Counted from the stretch's first letter, positions 1 to 8,636 are shown. The stretch is DNA of 64,000 nucleotides from Methylobacterium phyllostachyos (GCF_900103445.1 NZ_FNHS01000013.1:124001-188000); one strand, 5' to 3'. The notes: generated by a model not told the origin, from the letters alone. Numbers and translations: made by a program.

Positions 1-432
1 GAGTACGCCCGCGCGGTCGACATGCTCCTCGCCCGCGCGGGGCGCGAAGTCCACCGCGAAGGCGTCGTAGGAGACGTGGCAGCGCCGGTACAGACTGGCC
101 GAGGCCAATTCGCTCTCGACCCGGAACCGGCTGATCCCGGTGAGCGAGATCAGGTAACGGCCGTCGCCGGTCTCGGCGTATTGCGTGATCCGGCCGGCGC
201 AGCCGACGCGGTAGAGCTTCGGGTTCGCGGCGCCCGCGCCCTCCGGATCCGGCTGGATCATCCCGATGACCCGGTCGGTGCGCATCGCATCGTCGATCAT
301 CGCCAGATAGCGCGGCTCGAAGATGTTGAGCGGCATCTGCCCCCGCGGCAGCAGCAGCGCACCCGATAGGGGAAAGACCGGGATCACGGCAGGGCAATCG
401 GCCGGCCCCTTGTAGCTCGCATGGGTGCTCAT
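1..432 (-). CDS. LON substrate-binding domain protein (partial, C-terminus off the left edge)
   Basis: The first 144 residues of a minus-strand gene that runs off the left end of the window. The translation begins MSTHASYKGPADCPAVIPVF and continues with features of the Lon N-terminal (LAN/PUA-like) domain: FPLSGALLLPRG, then NIFEPRYLAMIDDAM, then GRYLISLTGISRFRV. Stand-alone proteins of this kind are about 220 residues, lack the AAA+ and protease parts, and have no firmly known role; substrate or peptide binding is presumed from the domain. The ATG at 430-432 is the first in frame. The gene lies 49 bases downstream of the CnoX-type thioredoxin gene on the same strand, a pairing common in alphaproteobacteria, so the two are probably cotranscribed. 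Confidence 0.88.
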   Translation of the reverse strand, partial: MSTHASYKGPADCPAVIPVFPLSGALLLPRGQMPLNIFEPRYLAMIDDAMRTDRVIGMIQPDPEGAGAANPKLYRVGCAGRITQYAETGDGRYLISLTGISRFRVESELASASLYRRCHVSYDAFAVDFAPRAGEEHVDRAGVL

Positions 433-481
433 GGCGCCTCCCAGAGGGGCGGACGGGTAGGCCGGAGCGCGCCCCGGCGCC

Positions 482-1396
482 TCACGAGAACAGAAGCGCC
501 GAGAGCTTGCGTCGCCCGCGGATCGTGTCCGGATCCATCACGCCCCAGGCCTCGAAGAATTGCAGGAGCTGCTTGCGCGCTCCGTCGTCGTTCCAGTCCT
601 TGTCGCGCCTGCGCAGCTCGATCAGATGATCGACAGCCTGCCCGCGCTCGCCGTGGGCGGCCAGCGCCAGGGCAAGGTCGAACCGGGCCTGGTGGGCGTC
701 CGGATCGGCCTCGACCGCCCGCTGAAGGCCGGCGAGATCGCCGAGCGAGGCGGCCTGCTCGGCAAGCTCCAGGGCGGCGCGGATGCCAGCCAGCGCCGGG
801 TCATTGGCCTTTGCCTCCGGAACCATAGCCAGCACACGCTTGGCGTTCTCGACCTCGCCGGCATCGAGCTGCATCTTGGCGAGGCCGGCCAGGGCCGGGA
901 CGTTGTCGGGCTGCTGCTCCAGGATCGCCGCGTAGATCTCGGAGGCGCCCGCGAGGTCGCCCTCCTCGATCAGGGCGGTCGCGTCCGCGAGTGCGGCCTC
1001 GATCGGATCCTGGACCGGCCCGGCCACGCGCCCGATCAGCTCCTTGATCTGGCTCTCCGGTACCGCGCCCATGAAGCCGTCGACCGGCTGTCCCTTCTGG
1101 AAGACGATTACCGCGGGAATCGACTGGATGCCGAGCTGGCCCGCGATCGACGGATGCTCGTCGATGTTCATCTTCACCAGGGCGACCGCGCCCGCAGCCT
1201 CCTTGACGACCTTCTCCAGGACCGGCGTGAGCTGCTTGCAGGGGCCGCACCAGGGCGCCCAGAAGTCGACCAGAACGGGCCGATGCATCGACTCAGCGAG
1301 CACATCCTGACGGAAGCTCGCGGTGGTCGTGTCCTTGATCAGGGAGCCGGTGTCGATGGCCGGCGGCGTGCCTCCGGCAAGGGTGTCGTTGAGCAT
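482..1396 (-). CDS. cnoX: CnoX/YbbN-type thioredoxin-TPR co-chaperone
   Basis: 304 residues. An N-terminal thioredoxin fold (about residues 20-130) carries an intact CGPC active site (C50 and C53, in FWAPWCGPCKQL). The C-terminal half is all-alpha with tetratricopeptide-like repeats (AALADATALIEEGDLAGASE, then QQPDNVPALAGLAKMQLDAG). This is the architecture of YbbN/CnoX, a cytosolic holdase and redox co-chaperone that hands oxidised clients to GroEL and DnaK. The E. coli protein has SXXC while many others keep CXXC, so this copy may also act as an oxidoreductase. The ATG at 1396 gives a natural N-terminus without a signal peptide. The next gene downstream encodes a LON-domain protein. Confidence 0.9.
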   Translation of the reverse strand: MLNDTLAGGTPPAIDTGSLIKDTTTASFRQDVLAESMHRPVLVDFWAPWCGPCKQLTPVLEKVVKEAAGAVALVKMNIDEHPSIAGQLGIQSIPAVIVFQKGQPVDGFMGAVPESQIKELIGRVAGPVQDPIEAALADATALIEEGDLAGASEIYAAILEQQPDNVPALAGLAKMQLDAGEVENAKRVLAMVPEAKANDPALAGIRAALELAEQAASLGDLAGLQRAVEADPDAHQARFDLALALAAHGERGQAVDHLIELRRRDKDWNDDGARKQLLQFFEAWGVMDPDTIRGRRKLSALLFS

Positions 1397-1480
1397 CGGT
1401 CTGGCTTCGGAACCTTTTTGCTGGAGCCGCTTAAATGGGGCTTCCGAGGCCGTCTGACCAGTCCGGACTCGCCGCTCTCC

Positions 1481-1948
1481 TCAGCGGGCCGGCGTGGCGG
1501 CCGGAGCGCCCGCAGCAGCTTTGGTGGCGGTCACGAAGGTTCCCGCGAAGGCGCGCCCGTCGGCCGCGCTCGCCTCGCAGGTGATCGCCGTGCGCCCCGG
1601 TTCCGGTGTGGAGAACCGGCAGGCGCCGATCGCCAGGGTCGGGGCGGCGTCCTTGCCGATGCTCACGACGTTGATCGGCTGGAGCGGGTCGGTCTCCTCG
1701 GTCGCCTCCTGCTGGGCGCCGTTGCCGCTGAAGCTGATAACCTGGCCGTCCGTCGTCGTGAAATCGAAGCTGGTGCGGTTGCGGCTGACGGCGTTGGTCA
1801 GGACCTTGCTGCAGGACGCGCTCAGATCCTGCGTGCCGATCACGAGCTTCTCGCAGGTCCCTTCGAGCCGCAGCGCCGCCTGGGCACGCGCGGAGGTGGG
1901 CAGGCTGACGAGGGCGCAGAACAGGGCAAGGCGCAGACGAGTCGTCAT
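1481..1948 (-). CDS. Small secreted protein of unknown function
   Basis: 155 residues with a clear Sec signal peptide: MTTRLRLALFCALVSLPTSA followed by RAQ, cleavage likely near residue 23. The mature part has four cysteines (C32, C46, C110, C124), which could form two disulfides, and ends in an Ala/Pro-rich tail. No catalytic motif is visible and I do not recognise a named family; short periplasmic proteins of this kind recur in Hyphomicrobiales. It lies 84 bases upstream of the cnoX start on the same strand but has its own spacing. Periplasmic location is inferred from the leader; function is unknown. Confidence 0.72.
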   Translation of the reverse strand: MTTRLRLALFCALVSLPTSARAQAALRLEGTCEKLVIGTQDLSASCSKVLTNAVSRNRTSFDFTTTDGQVISFSGNGAQQEATEETDPLQPINVVSIGKDAAPTLAIGACRFSTPEPGRTAITCEASAADGRAFAGTFVTATKAAAGAPAATPAR

Positions 1949-2061
1949 GGCGTTTGGGGCATCCTCCGGTTGCAGGCCGAATTAGGCCTCGCAGGGCGGA
2001 CGTCGAGGGCCACCGCTCCATGGACGCAGGTCAGGCCGCCGGACGACCACGCCAGGTTCGG

Positions 2062-3039
2062 CTAGGCTGCAAAGCGCAGGGCCCGGTCGTTGGGCGCGGA
2101 GAAATCGAGCTCCGGCCCGAGGGGCACGATCCCGGTCGGATTGATGGTCGGGTGGCTCTCGTAATAGTGCCGCTTGATGTGCGTGAGATTGACGGTCGGC
2201 GCGACGCCCGGGAGCGCGTAGAGGTCGCGCAGGTAGTTCGACAGGTTGGGGTAATCCGCGATCCGGCGCTTGTTGCACTTGAAGTGGCCGACATAGACCG
2301 CGTCGAACCGCACCAGCGTGGTGAACAGGCGGATATCCGCCTCGGTCAGCTGGTCGCCGCAGAGGTAGCGGCCGCGGTCGAGGCGCGCCTCCAGGGCGTC
2401 GAGTTCCGCGAACAGGGCCTCGAAGGCGTCCGCATAGGCCGCCTGCGCGGTGGCGAAGCCCGCCTTGTACACGCCGTTGTTCACCCGGTCGTAGATCCGG
2501 GCGTTCAGGGCGTCGATCTCGGCGCGCAGATCCTCGGGATAGAGGTCGGGGCCAGCGCCGCCGAAGGCGCCGTTGAGCATCCGCAGGATCTCGGCGGATT
2601 CGTTCGACACGATGGTGGCGCGCTGCTGGTCCCAGAGCACCGGGACCGTCACGCGGCCGGTATAGGTCGGCTCCGCCGCCAGATAGACCTCGTACAGGCG
2701 TCGGGCGCCGTGGATCGGATCGGGCGTCGCGCCCGGGGTGTCGCCGAACACCCAGCCCTCTGCGCCCATATGCGGATCGACCACCGAGACGCCGATCGCA
2801 TCCTCCAGCCCCTTCAGGGCGCGGCCGATCAGGGTGCGGTGGGCCCAGGGGCAGGCCAGCGAGACGTAGAGGTGGTAGCGGCCCGGCTCCGCGGGAAAGC
2901 CGCCCTCCCCTGAAGGTCCCGGCGACCCATCGGCCGTGACCCAGTTGCGGAAACTCGAGGCCTTCCGCTCGAAGCGGCCGCCCGTGGAGGCGGTGTCGTA
3001 CCACTGGTCGCGCCAGACGCCGTCTACCAGGAGGCCCAT
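2062..3039 (-). CDS. yqjG: Glutathionyl-hydroquinone reductase (YqjG/EcM4-type, Xi-class GST)
   Basis: 325 residues from the ATG at 3039. It has the Xi-class glutathione transferase layout: an N-terminal GRFERKASSFRNWV segment, the nucleophile in CPWAHR (C63) and a C-terminal helical domain with SNYLRDLYALPG and NLTHIKRHYYESHPTINPTG. The family reduces glutathionyl-hydroquinones to hydroquinones with glutathione, a cytosolic clean-up step in quinone metabolism. An upstream in-frame start at 3072 would add only MREIARERDTT; the 3039 start gives the usual family N-terminus. It is monocistronic as far as can be seen, and the next plus-strand gene diverges from it. Confidence 0.9.
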   Translation of the reverse strand: MGLLVDGVWRDQWYDTASTGGRFERKASSFRNWVTADGSPGPSGEGGFPAEPGRYHLYVSLACPWAHRTLIGRALKGLEDAIGVSVVDPHMGAEGWVFGDTPGATPDPIHGARRLYEVYLAAEPTYTGRVTVPVLWDQQRATIVSNESAEILRMLNGAFGGAGPDLYPEDLRAEIDALNARIYDRVNNGVYKAGFATAQAAYADAFEALFAELDALEARLDRGRYLCGDQLTEADIRLFTTLVRFDAVYVGHFKCNKRRIADYPNLSNYLRDLYALPGVAPTVNLTHIKRHYYESHPTINPTGIVPLGPELDFSAPNDRALRFAA

Positions 3040-3268
3040 CGTCGTATCCCGTTCCCGCGCGATCTCACGCACAGATGGGTCTGACAGCGTTCGCGGGAAG
3101 ACGCCGGGTGTACCGCGTCGGCCGCACGATCCGTTCCCGCGCGCCCGCGATTTCCGCGCAAGGCAGGCTTGCGCGTGCCCTTCTGTTGCGGTGCAGCGAA
3201 ATCCGGCATGCCTCCTTCACCCAGTTGCGGCCGGATCGGCCGTGTGACGTGTGTATGGAGGTGGAGTG

Positions 3269-3493
3269 ATGACGTTCGCGCTGGTGCCCGTCGCCGAGGC
3301 GGCCCTGTTCACGTTCGGATGCTTGGTGATCCACGCTCTGAGACGCCACGCGGACGTGGTCACGGCGACGCTGGCCTGCCTCGCCACCCTGCTGGTCCTC
3401 ATGATCGGGATCGCCTGCGCGCCGGAATCCTTCGCCAAGTACCAGTCGGCCGGCATCAATGATTTCGCCCGCCTCGATACGGCGATCTACTGA
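3269..3493 (+). CDS. Small membrane protein of unknown function
   Basis: 74 residues, start MTFALVPVAEAALFTFGCLV. Two hydrophobic stretches (about residues 3-22 and 33-52) suggest two membrane helices separated by a short basic, histidine-containing turn (HALRRHADVV); the C-terminus is polar. The start is chosen because GGAGG at 3257-3261 lies 7 bases before the ATG at 3269. Its last 7 bases overlap the 3' end of the convergent AlgX-like gene. I recognise no family. The clean ribosome binding site and the membrane pattern support it as a real gene. Confidence 0.55.
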   Translation: MTFALVPVAEAALFTFGCLVIHALRRHADVVTATLACLATLLVLMIGIACAPESFAKYQSAGINDFARLDTAIY

Positions 3494-4449
3494 TCGGCAG
3501 CGGCCTGCGGTTTCAGGCCGTCCCGCCGGATCTGCGCGAGGCGCCCGCCCGTCCCGCGCTGGCCCGCGACCGCGACATCGAAATCGTCCTTCGGCAGGCG
3601 CGCCAGGAACCGCTCGGCCACCTCGAACAGCAGGATGTCGGGGCGCACGCGCTCGACATAGTCCCAGTCGAGGCCTGACGACCAGACGAAGTGGACCTCG
3701 CAAAAGCTCTCGGCGAGGAGCCCGGTCAGCATGAACGGGTCGAAATGCGCGCAGGAATCGCCGAACAGGACGAGCCGGCGCGGATCGGCCGCCGGCGCGT
3801 CGTTTCGGTAGACGACATGCGCGCCGACATGCACCTCCCGGTCGCGCCCCTCCGCCTCGTAGGCGGCGAGCAGCGGGCCGGTCTCGACCCGGCGTGCGTC
3901 GCGCTGCAACATAAATCGCTCGATGCGCTCCCGCGGCCGTTCCCGGAGCTTCTCGCCGAGATCCATCAGCTCGTCCGAGACGATCTTCGGGCGCGCGCCG
4001 ATATCGGCCGGCGGGATGGCGCCGAGTACGCGCATGATCTCGCGATAGGCCAGCAGGCACCCATGCACGGTCCAGTGGGTGTCGGTGCGCAGGTAGAGCG
4101 GCACCGGACCGTTCCGCGCAGCCCGCAGCGGGGCGAGCAGATCGAGATAGGCGGGATGGCGGGCGAGAAGCCGGGCGAGGCGGCGGGTTGAGGCCCTGGC
4201 CGGGTCGTAGCGCAGGCCGTCGGTCCTGTCGTCGTAGACCGACAGCTTCTCGGGCACGATCACGTGGAGGCAGCGGATGCCGAGGCGCTCCGCGCGCCGG
4301 GCGCGGGCCCGGATCAGCCGCGCCCAGCTCCGCAGCAGCAGCCAGTGCCGCAGGCCGCCCCGGTAACGGTCCAGGACGCGGTTGGTGCCCCCGGTGAGAA
4401 ACAACCAGCCGTCACGGCCGACATGAACGCTCTCCCTGCCTGCAGACAT
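3487..4449 (-). CDS. AlgX/AlgJ-like SGNH acetyltransferase-type protein
   Basis: 320 residues. It opens with GRDGWLFLTGG, the hallmark of AlgX/AlgJ/DHHW proteins. It carries the acid-histidine pair as RTDTHWT (D123, H125) and the serine block as FGDSCAH (D231, S232), giving a complete SGNH-type triad. Relatives O-acetylate or handle exopolysaccharides such as alginate. Most sit in the periplasm, yet no obvious signal peptide or transmembrane anchor is visible at the start MSAGRESVHV, so location is uncertain. No polysaccharide genes lie next to it, so the substrate is unknown. Its 3' end overlaps that of the small membrane protein gene by 7 bases. Confidence 0.75.
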   Translation of the reverse strand: MSAGRESVHVGRDGWLFLTGGTNRVLDRYRGGLRHWLLLRSWARLIRARARRAERLGIRCLHVIVPEKLSVYDDRTDGLRYDPARASTRRLARLLARHPAYLDLLAPLRAARNGPVPLYLRTDTHWTVHGCLLAYREIMRVLGAIPPADIGARPKIVSDELMDLGEKLRERPRERIERFMLQRDARRVETGPLLAAYEAEGRDREVHVGAHVVYRNDAPAADPRRLVLFGDSCAHFDPFMLTGLLAESFCEVHFVWSSGLDWDYVERVRPDILLFEVAERFLARLPKDDFDVAVAGQRGTGGRLAQIRRDGLKPQAAADQ

Positions 4450-4522
4450 GGCGGTGCTTTAGCCGCACCGTGGCCGGGCGACTAGGCCGGACCCGCTGCG
4501 GGCAGCCGTGCGTTCGACAGGG

Positions 4523-5632
4523 ATGTCGTCCGCCCCTGCCCTGGCCCTCGAAAATCCTGTTGAAGCATCGCGCCCGTCCCGCCTGTGGCGCCCGCGCCGG
4601 GTGCTGGTGACACCGGCGGCGCTGGAACACGCCCATGGCCGGGCGATGCTGGCGCGCGCCGAATCGCTGGGCTTGGCCGTCGAGCGCCTGTCGGCCAACC
4701 GCCTGCCGAGCCCGCGCGAGCCGGACCCGCGCCGCGCCTACACGGCCGCCAAGGCGACCCTCGCGCTGACGGTGGCACCGCCGACGAAGCTGCGGCTCCA
4801 GCCGATCCCGCCCTCGGCCGACTGGCGCTTCGACCTCGCCGAGGGCTGCCCGGCTCATTGCCAGTACTGCTACCTCGCGGGCTCGTTGCAGGGGCCGCCG
4901 GTGACCCGGGCCTACGCCAATCTCGACGCGATCCTGGGCAATCTCGACGCCTATGTGGGGCGCGGCGCGGTGACCTCGACCTCGGCCGAGCGGGCGCAGG
5001 AGGGGACCACGTTCGAGGCCTCCTGCTACACCGATCCGCTCGGCATCGAGCACCTGACCGGCTCGCTCTCGGCGGCGATCCGGCATTTCGGGGCCTGGGA
5101 CGCGCCGGTGCAGCTGCGCTTCACTACGAAGTTCGCCGCCGTGGCGCCGCTCCTCGACCTGCCGCACAACCGGCGCACCCGGATCCGGTTCTCGGTCAAC
5201 GCCCGGCCGGCAGCCCGCTACGAGGGCGGTACCGACACCCTCGACGCGCGGCTCTCGGCGCTCGGCCAAATGGCGCGGGCGGGCTATCCCGTCGGGCTGA
5301 CGATCGCGCCGATCCTGCCGGTGCCGGATTGGGAGGCGGCCTATGCCGGGCTGATCCGCGACGCCGCCGACGCGCTCGCCGGCGCGCCCGACCTCGACCT
5401 CACCGCGGAACTCATCACCCACCGCTTCACCCCCGGCTCCAAGACGGTACTGCGCGGCTGGTATCCAGGCTCGGACCTGCCCCTCGACGAGGCCGAGCGC
5501 GTGGAGAAGCGCACCAAGTTCGGCTCGGTGAAGCACGTCTTCCCGAAGCCGCTGATGCAGGCGATGCGCCAGCATCTCACTGCCTGCCTGGCCCGCGACC
5601 TGCCGGCAGCGCGCGTCCTGTACTGGACCTGA
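4523..5632 (+). CDS. Spore-photoproduct-lyase-like radical SAM protein
   Basis: 369 residues from the ATG at 4523 (a GTG at 4508 would add five). Radical SAM motif CPAHCQYC (C109, C113, C116) is followed by FEASCYTDPLGIEHLTGSL. C168 in this block matches the position of the hydrogen-donor cysteine of Bacillus spore photoproduct lyase (from remembered family features). The rest (RFTTKF, RIRFSVN, GLTIAPILP, ELITHRFTPGSK) also follows the SplB pattern. The classical enzyme reverses 5-thyminyl-5,6-dihydrothymine in spore DNA; homologues occur in some non-sporulating alphaproteobacteria, where the substrate is unclear. A 2H phosphoesterase gene follows after 25 bases and is probably cotranscribed. 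Confidence 0.85.
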   Translation: MSSAPALALENPVEASRPSRLWRPRRVLVTPAALEHAHGRAMLARAESLGLAVERLSANRLPSPREPDPRRAYTAAKATLALTVAPPTKLRLQPIPPSADWRFDLAEGCPAHCQYCYLAGSLQGPPVTRAYANLDAILGNLDAYVGRGAVTSTSAERAQEGTTFEASCYTDPLGIEHLTGSLSAAIRHFGAWDAPVQLRFTTKFAAVAPLLDLPHNRRTRIRFSVNARPAARYEGGTDTLDARLSALGQMARAGYPVGLTIAPILPVPDWEAAYAGLIRDAADALAGAPDLDLTAELITHRFTPGSKTVLRGWYPGSDLPLDEAERVEKRTKFGSVKHVFPKPLMQAMRQHLTACLARDLPAARVLYWT

Positions 5633-5657
5633 GGCTTGCGGGCGCCATCTCGGCGGG

Positions 5658-6176
5658 ATGCAAGATGCAGCCCCCCTGATCCTGACGCTGGCCTTCGACG
5701 AGCCGACCTTCGCGCGCTTCGACGGCGAACGGCGCCGGTATTTTCCGGACACGCTGAACTTCATCCCGGCCCACGCGACCCTGTTCCACCATCTGCCGGG
5801 CGATCGGGAACGCGGCGTCATCGAAGCGGTGACGACGCTGGCCCGGACCCTGCCGCCCCCGGAGGTCGCCGTAACGGGCGTCCGCTTCACCGGCCGCGGC
5901 GTCGCCTACGCCCTTGAATCGGAGACCATTGCGGGCTTCCGCAGCCGCCTCGCGAAGACGTTCGAACCGCATCTCACCGCGCAGGATCGGCAAGGCTGGC
6001 GCCCGCACGTGACGGTGCAGAACAAGGTCGATCCCGCGACGGCGCGGGCGCTGCACGCCGATCTCCAGGCGGGCTTCGTGCCGTTCCGCTTCACGGCCCC
6101 GGCGACGCTGCTCTGGCGGTATCTCGGGGGGCCGTGGGAGGCGGTCGCGCGGCTGTCCTTTGGAGAGAATGCGTGA
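5658..6176 (+). CDS. 2'-5' RNA ligase family (2H phosphoesterase) protein
   Basis: 172 residues with the two HxTx motifs that define the 2H superfamily: H39-A-T-L in FIPAHATLFHHL and H117-V-T-V in WRPHVTVQNK. Such proteins act on 2',3'-cyclic phosphates or 2'-5' linkages in RNA or nucleotides; physiological roles of ThpR/LigT-like bacterial members are poorly known. The ATG at 5658 sits 25 bases after the stop of the SPL-like gene, with GGCGGG just upstream, so the pair looks like a two-gene operon. The pairing suggests a nucleic-acid end-processing or damage theme, but this is inference. Confidence 0.85.
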   Translation: MQDAAPLILTLAFDEPTFARFDGERRRYFPDTLNFIPAHATLFHHLPGDRERGVIEAVTTLARTLPPPEVAVTGVRFTGRGVAYALESETIAGFRSRLAKTFEPHLTAQDRQGWRPHVTVQNKVDPATARALHADLQAGFVPFRFTAPATLLWRYLGGPWEAVARLSFGENA

Positions 6177-6248
6177 TGGTGGCCGCACAGCTCCATGCTG
6201 GTCACATATCCGCAGTGGTCACACGCGCTGGCTGCGAAGCGCGACAGG

Positions 6249-6390
6249 CCCCCTCTCCCATGCGGGAGAGGGTGGGGGTGAGGGACGAGAACGCTCCGGA
6301 TCGGGCACGCGATCAATGCGACGACAAGGCACGCTCCTTTCGGACAGTTCTCATCCCTCACCCTGTCCCTCTCCCGCACGGGAGAGGGAA
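6249..6390. repeat. Inverted pair of short palindromic repeats
   Basis: Two copies of a GC-rich element of about 40 bases in opposite orientation, at about 6249-6290 and 6350-6390. Each holds a small hairpin (CCCTCTCCC-N4-GGGAGAGGG) flanked by a GGTGAGGGA-type arm. The two copies could also pair with each other across about 60 bases. This looks like a dispersed intergenic repeat in the gap of 289 bases between the 2H phosphoesterase and PAP2 genes; nothing else is recognisable there. It may act as a transcript stabiliser or terminator. Confidence 0.75.
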
Positions 6391-6465
6391 CTCGCGTGCC
6401 ATCTTGAAGCCGCCGAGCCGAGACCCTGCTACCAATCCGGCCGCCTTCAGCCCGGGGGGCGCCCC

Positions 6466-7224
6466 GTGAAGGTCCCCGGCACCCTGCGGCACAACCGCCT
6501 GATCGAGCCCGCCACGGCTGTCTGGCTGCGGCTGCGCCTCAATGAGGTCGGCCCCCTTGTGGCGCTCCTCGGCCTCAGCATTCTGGGCTACGGATTCTTC
6601 TACCTCGCCCACGAGGTCGGCGAGGGCTCGACTGCGGCCCTCGACCGCCGGATCCTGCTGGCGCTGCGCAACCCCGCCGATCTCTCCGACCCGATCGGGC
6701 CACCCTGGCTCGAGGAGACGATGCGCGACATCACCGGCCTCGGCAGCGTCTTCACGGTGCTGTTCCTGACCTGCGCGGTGGCGGCCTATCTGGCGGCCTC
6801 CGGCCGGCGGCGGATCGGCCTCTACGTGCTCGCCGCGGTCGGCAGCGGCGAACTCGTCTCGACGGTGCTGAAGCTGTTCTACCACCGGCCGCGGCCGGAC
6901 CTCGTCCCGCACGGCATGGAGGTGTTCACCGCGAGCTTCCCCAGCGGCCACGCCACCATGTCGGCCATCGCCTACCTGACGCTGGCGATCCTGGTGGCAC
7001 GGGTGGAGCGGAACCGGCCCGCGAAGGCCCTCCTGATCGGACTCGGCGTAACGTTGACGCTGCTGGTCGGGATGAGCCGGATCTATCTCGGCGTCCACTG
7101 GCCAAGCGACGTTCTGGCTGGCTGGTGCATCGGCGCCGCCTGGGCCTGCCTGTGCTGGTTCGTCGCCCTCCAGCTTCAGCGCCGGGGCGAGGTCGAGGCT
7201 CCGGATCCGCCGCCCCCGGCGTGA
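6466..7224 (+). CDS. PAP2-family membrane phosphatase
   Basis: 252 residues, GTG start at 6466 preceded by a G-rich ribosome-binding stretch. All three PAP2 signature blocks are present: K136-LFYH-RPRP, P159-SGH-A, and S204-R-IYLGVHW-PSD (H211, D215). Hydrophobic segments at about 29-48, 93-110, 118-135, 165-180, 188-204 and 216-236 predict a six-helix inner-membrane enzyme with its active site on the periplasmic face. Family members dephosphorylate undecaprenyl pyrophosphate, phosphatidylglycerophosphate or phosphatidic acid; the substrate cannot be read from sequence. The open frame continues upstream through the repeat pair, but that stretch has no coding character. Confidence 0.88.
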   Translation: MKVPGTLRHNRLIEPATAVWLRLRLNEVGPLVALLGLSILGYGFFYLAHEVGEGSTAALDRRILLALRNPADLSDPIGPPWLEETMRDITGLGSVFTVLFLTCAVAAYLAASGRRRIGLYVLAAVGSGELVSTVLKLFYHRPRPDLVPHGMEVFTASFPSGHATMSAIAYLTLAILVARVERNRPAKALLIGLGVTLTLLVGMSRIYLGVHWPSDVLAGWCIGAAWACLCWFVALQLQRRGEVEAPDPPPPA

Positions 7225-7331
7225 TGACACGGCTGCGCGGTTCCGGAAACAGCCCGGTGCTTGGCGGCGTTGATGGGACGGACGGCCCCTCCCCCGGCTC
7301 CGTCCCTTCGATCAGCGACACGGCGAGGCCC

Positions 7332-8636
7332 ATGGCGGACGACGACACACGGCTCTCTCGACGCACTCTCCTCGCCGCCGGCAGTGCCCTGGCGGGCGCG
7401 GCGATGGGAGGCAACGGCGCGCAGGCGGCCCCGCCGGCCCCCTCGGTTCCGGCTGATACCGGCGCGGTCCAGGGCGGAAAGGTGATGTTCCCGAACTGGC
7501 GCGGGTCGGGCGACCGTCCCCCGGCTCCGACCCCCGCCCCGCAGCCCCCCGGCCAGCGTGTCGGCTACTGCGTCATCGGCCTCGGGCGGCTCAGCCTCGA
7601 CGAGATTCTTCCCGCCTTCGGTGAGACCAAGCGCTCACGGCTCGCTGCGGTGATGTCGGGCTCCCCCGACAAGGCCAAGCTCGTGGCCCGCCAGTACGGC
7701 CTGCCGGACGACGCAGTCTACGGCTACGACGAATGGGATCGGCTCAAGGCCAATCCGGATGTCCACGCGGTCTACGTGGTGACGCCGAACGGCGTGCATC
7801 GCGACAACGTCCTGGCGGCCGCTTCCGCCGGCAAGCAGGTGCTCTGCGAGAAGCCGATGGCGGTCTCCTCGCAGGAATGCCGCGACATGATCGCGGCCTG
7901 CGCCAAGGCCAACGTCAAGCTGATGATCGCCTATCGCTGCCAGTACGAGCCGCACAACCGCGCGGTGATCCGGCTCGCCCGCACCGGCGAGTTCGGCAAG
8001 CCGAAGCTGATCCAGGCCTTCAACGGCCAGACCACCGGCCTGCCGGAGCAGTGGCGCCTGCGCAAGGCGCTGTCGGGGGGCGGCTCCCTGCCAGATATCG
8101 GCCTCTACTGCCTCAACACGACCCGCGCCGTGCTCGGCGAGGAGCCAGACCAGATCCAGGCGCAGATCCATTCGCCGCCCGACGATCCGAGATACCGGGA
8201 GGTCGAGGAGACGGTGAGTTTCACCATGCGCTTCCCCTCGGGGGTGATCGCACAGTGCCAGTCGAGCTACGGCGTTTACGAGGCGCGCAGCCTGACGTTG
8301 CACACCAGCAACGCGTCGATCGATCTGCAGAACGCCTTCGCCTATGAGGGCCAGCGGCTGTTCGTCGGCCACCGCGACGGCAAGAACGCCGCCCGGGACG
8401 AGAAGATCCTCAGCCGGAAGAACCAGTTCGCCCTGGAGATGGACCACTTCTCCCGGTGCATCCAGGAGAACCTGCGCCCGCACACCCCCGGCGAGGAGGG
8501 GTTGCAGGATCAGGTGCTGATGGAGGCGATCTACGAGGCCGCGCGAACCGGGGCGCCGGTGAAGGTCGGGCCGCCGCAGGGCGCCGGAACCGGGCTCGAC
8601 GTCACGCGGGGGCCGGAGCCGGAGGAAGCGGGCTGA
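7332..8636 (+). CDS. Tat-exported Gfo/Idh/MocA oxidoreductase (glucose-fructose-oxidoreductase-like)
   Basis: 434 residues. The N-terminus MADDDTRLSRRTLLAAGSAL is a twin-arginine signal (R10-R11), followed by a Pro/Ala-rich linker to about residue 75. The Rossmann domain starts at VGYCVIGLGRLS, with VYVVTPNGVHRDNV and the conserved C-EKP (173-175). The C-terminal alpha/beta domain contains GGGSLPDIGLYCLN. This is the layout of Zymomonas glucose-fructose oxidoreductase, a periplasmic enzyme with tightly bound NADP(H). The substrate is probably a sugar or polyol. The ATG at 7332 is chosen because it places the RR motif correctly. Confidence 0.87.
   Translation: MADDDTRLSRRTLLAAGSALAGAAMGGNGAQAAPPAPSVPADTGAVQGGKVMFPNWRGSGDRPPAPTPAPQPPGQRVGYCVIGLGRLSLDEILPAFGETKRSRLAAVMSGSPDKAKLVARQYGLPDDAVYGYDEWDRLKANPDVHAVYVVTPNGVHRDNVLAAASAGKQVLCEKPMAVSSQECRDMIAACAKANVKLMIAYRCQYEPHNRAVIRLARTGEFGKPKLIQAFNGQTTGLPEQWRLRKALSGGGSLPDIGLYCLNTTRAVLGEEPDQIQAQIHSPPDDPRYREVEETVSFTMRFPSGVIAQCQSSYGVYEARSLTLHTSNASIDLQNAFAYEGQRLFVGHRDGKNAARDEKILSRKNQFALEMDHFSRCIQENLRPHTPGEEGLQDQVLMEAIYEAARTGAPVKVGPPQGAGTGLDVTRGPEPEEAG

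Noticed and set aside
560-2065. Long open frame on the plus strand opposite cnoX and the secreted protein
   Set aside because: The residues are Arg/Gly/Asp-rich with no family features. It is antisense noise from GC-rich coding DNA; cnoX on the other strand has an intact CGPC site.
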